From an uncultured Oscillospiraceae bacterium (GTDB lineage: Bacteria; Bacillota; Clostridia; Oscillospirales; Acutalibacteraceae): 31,574 nt of DNA. The notes beneath the pieces were generated by a model, which had not been told where the DNA came from, searched no databases, and saw nothing but the letters and a program-made list of their open reading frames with translations. The position numbers and the translations under genes are program-made. The stretch lies in assembly GCA_900543395.1 (NCBI GenBank), contig UQQT01000027.1:1-31574 (forward strand), given 5' to 3'. This document shows positions 31,196 to 31,574 of the stretch, in pieces (within the stretch, counting starts at the first letter, position 1; every line of letters starts with the position of its first letter).

Positions 31196-31574
31196 TTACG
31201 CTCTACGAATAATATTTAATCTGTGTCCCATACGGCTTAACAATTCATTGGTTATGCTTTCTGCACTTTCAGCTACCATCGGTGCTGTAATTTCTTCCTT
31301 TCCATCTTTACCAATCAGCGTTGCAATACTTCCAGTCTTAACATTGGGAATATCTGTTACATCAACTGCAAGTTGATCCATACAGATTTTTCCGACAACA
31401 GGTGCTTGATGCCCATTGATAAGCACATAGCTCTTTCCGCAGGATAGATTTCTCGGATAGCCATCTGCATAGCCGACAGGTAATAAAGCAATTAGGCTAT
31501 CTCTATTGGCAACAAATGACCGACTATAACCAACACTTTCGCCTTTCTTGATTTCTCTGAGCAAAATAACTCTT
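31196..31574 (-). CDS. Alanine racemase C-terminal domain (Alr or VanT-type), partial
   Basis: The last 126 or so residues of a PLP racemase; the frame stays open past the right edge. Visible marks of the C-terminal domain are KKGESVGYSRSF (with the catalytic tyrosine), LLPVGYADGYPRNLS, KICMDQLAVDVTDI and SITNELLSRMG. Alanine racemases make D-alanine for the cell wall; the serine racemase VanT of vanG/vanC/vanE-type clusters carries the same domain fused to a membrane part. The missing N-terminus would decide. A racemase inside a mobile element favours VanT, but this is inference. Confidence 0.85.
   Translation of the reverse strand, partial: RVILLREIKKGESVGYSRSFVANRDSLIALLPVGYADGYPRNLSCGKSYVLINGHQAPVVGKICMDQLAVDVTDIPNVKTGSIATLIGKDGKEEITAPMVAESAESITNELLSRMGHRLNIIRRA

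Larger units (their letters stand above)
20819..31574. mobile_element. Serine-recombinase integrative element in cotJC (left part)
   Basis: From the cotJC break to the right edge the gene set is accessory: a large serine recombinase at the end, a MazF toxin, a sigma-like regulator, a KTR protein, M56/BlaI, several regulators and a racemase end. The other half of cotJC does not appear, so the element exceeds 10.7 kb. The order recombinase, small protein, MazF and sigma-like gene resembles the integration end of conjugative or mobilisable elements of gut Clostridia. No relaxase or conjugation gene is in view, so transfer ability is unknown. Confidence 0.8.

Overview
The window looks like a chromosomal segment of a spore-forming, Gram-positive member of the Clostridia, probably a gut Oscillospirales/Ruminococcaceae-type organism. 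The evidence is strong AGGAGG-type ribosome binding sites, sigma-A promoters, FtsK/SpoIIIE next to a TepA-type ClpP homologue, a cotJABC spore-coat operon, an anaerobic GlpA-type dehydrogenase set and a GPH sugar transporter. The taxon is inferred from gene content, not from a marker search.

Layout, chromosomal part (1-20818). Positions 3412 to 1, on the minus strand, carry a degenerate LCP-like membrane protein, a transglutaminase-like protein, FolE, a lipoprotein and the start of a uridine-kinase-like P-loop gene. Divergently, 3607-5028 encodes a GPH-family symporter. It converges on a divergent GH29 fucosidase-like gene that follows a three-gene redox operon (GlpA-like, FAD/NAD oxidoreductase, DUF1667) reading from a clear promoter at 9692-9720 with a perfect 16-bp palindrome upstream. 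Next come rpsB-tsf with their own promoter. A long minus-strand operon runs from 20029 to 11730: tepA-like, ftsK, ygiQ-type radical SAM, ComEC-like MBL hydrolase, DUF3006, zinc-ribbon/SH3 protein and alkaline-phosphatase-superfamily enzyme. Divergent from it is cotJA-cotJB-cotJC.

Layout, mobile part (about 20819 to beyond 31574). CotJC is cut after residue 62, where its homology stops and the end of a large serine recombinase gene begins on the other strand. The rest of cotJC is not in the window, so the element is longer than 10.7 kb and its right end lies outside. Inside are the recombinase, a small protein, a MazF/PemK toxin with no visible antitoxin, a sigma-70-like regulator, two gene-free structured regions, a KTR-type cysteine-rich protein, an M56/BlaI sensor-repressor pair with paired operators, a decayed second KTR copy, an XRE-membrane regulator with a 55-residue membrane partner, a GNAT acetyltransferase, a small membrane protein, a GyrI-like protein, a WYL regulator, another XRE regulator and the end of an alanine/serine racemase gene.

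The main point of interest is that the element splits a spore-coat gene in the manner of skin-type elements, which large serine recombinases excise during sporulation. Whether this element is excised in a regulated way cannot be told from the sequence.
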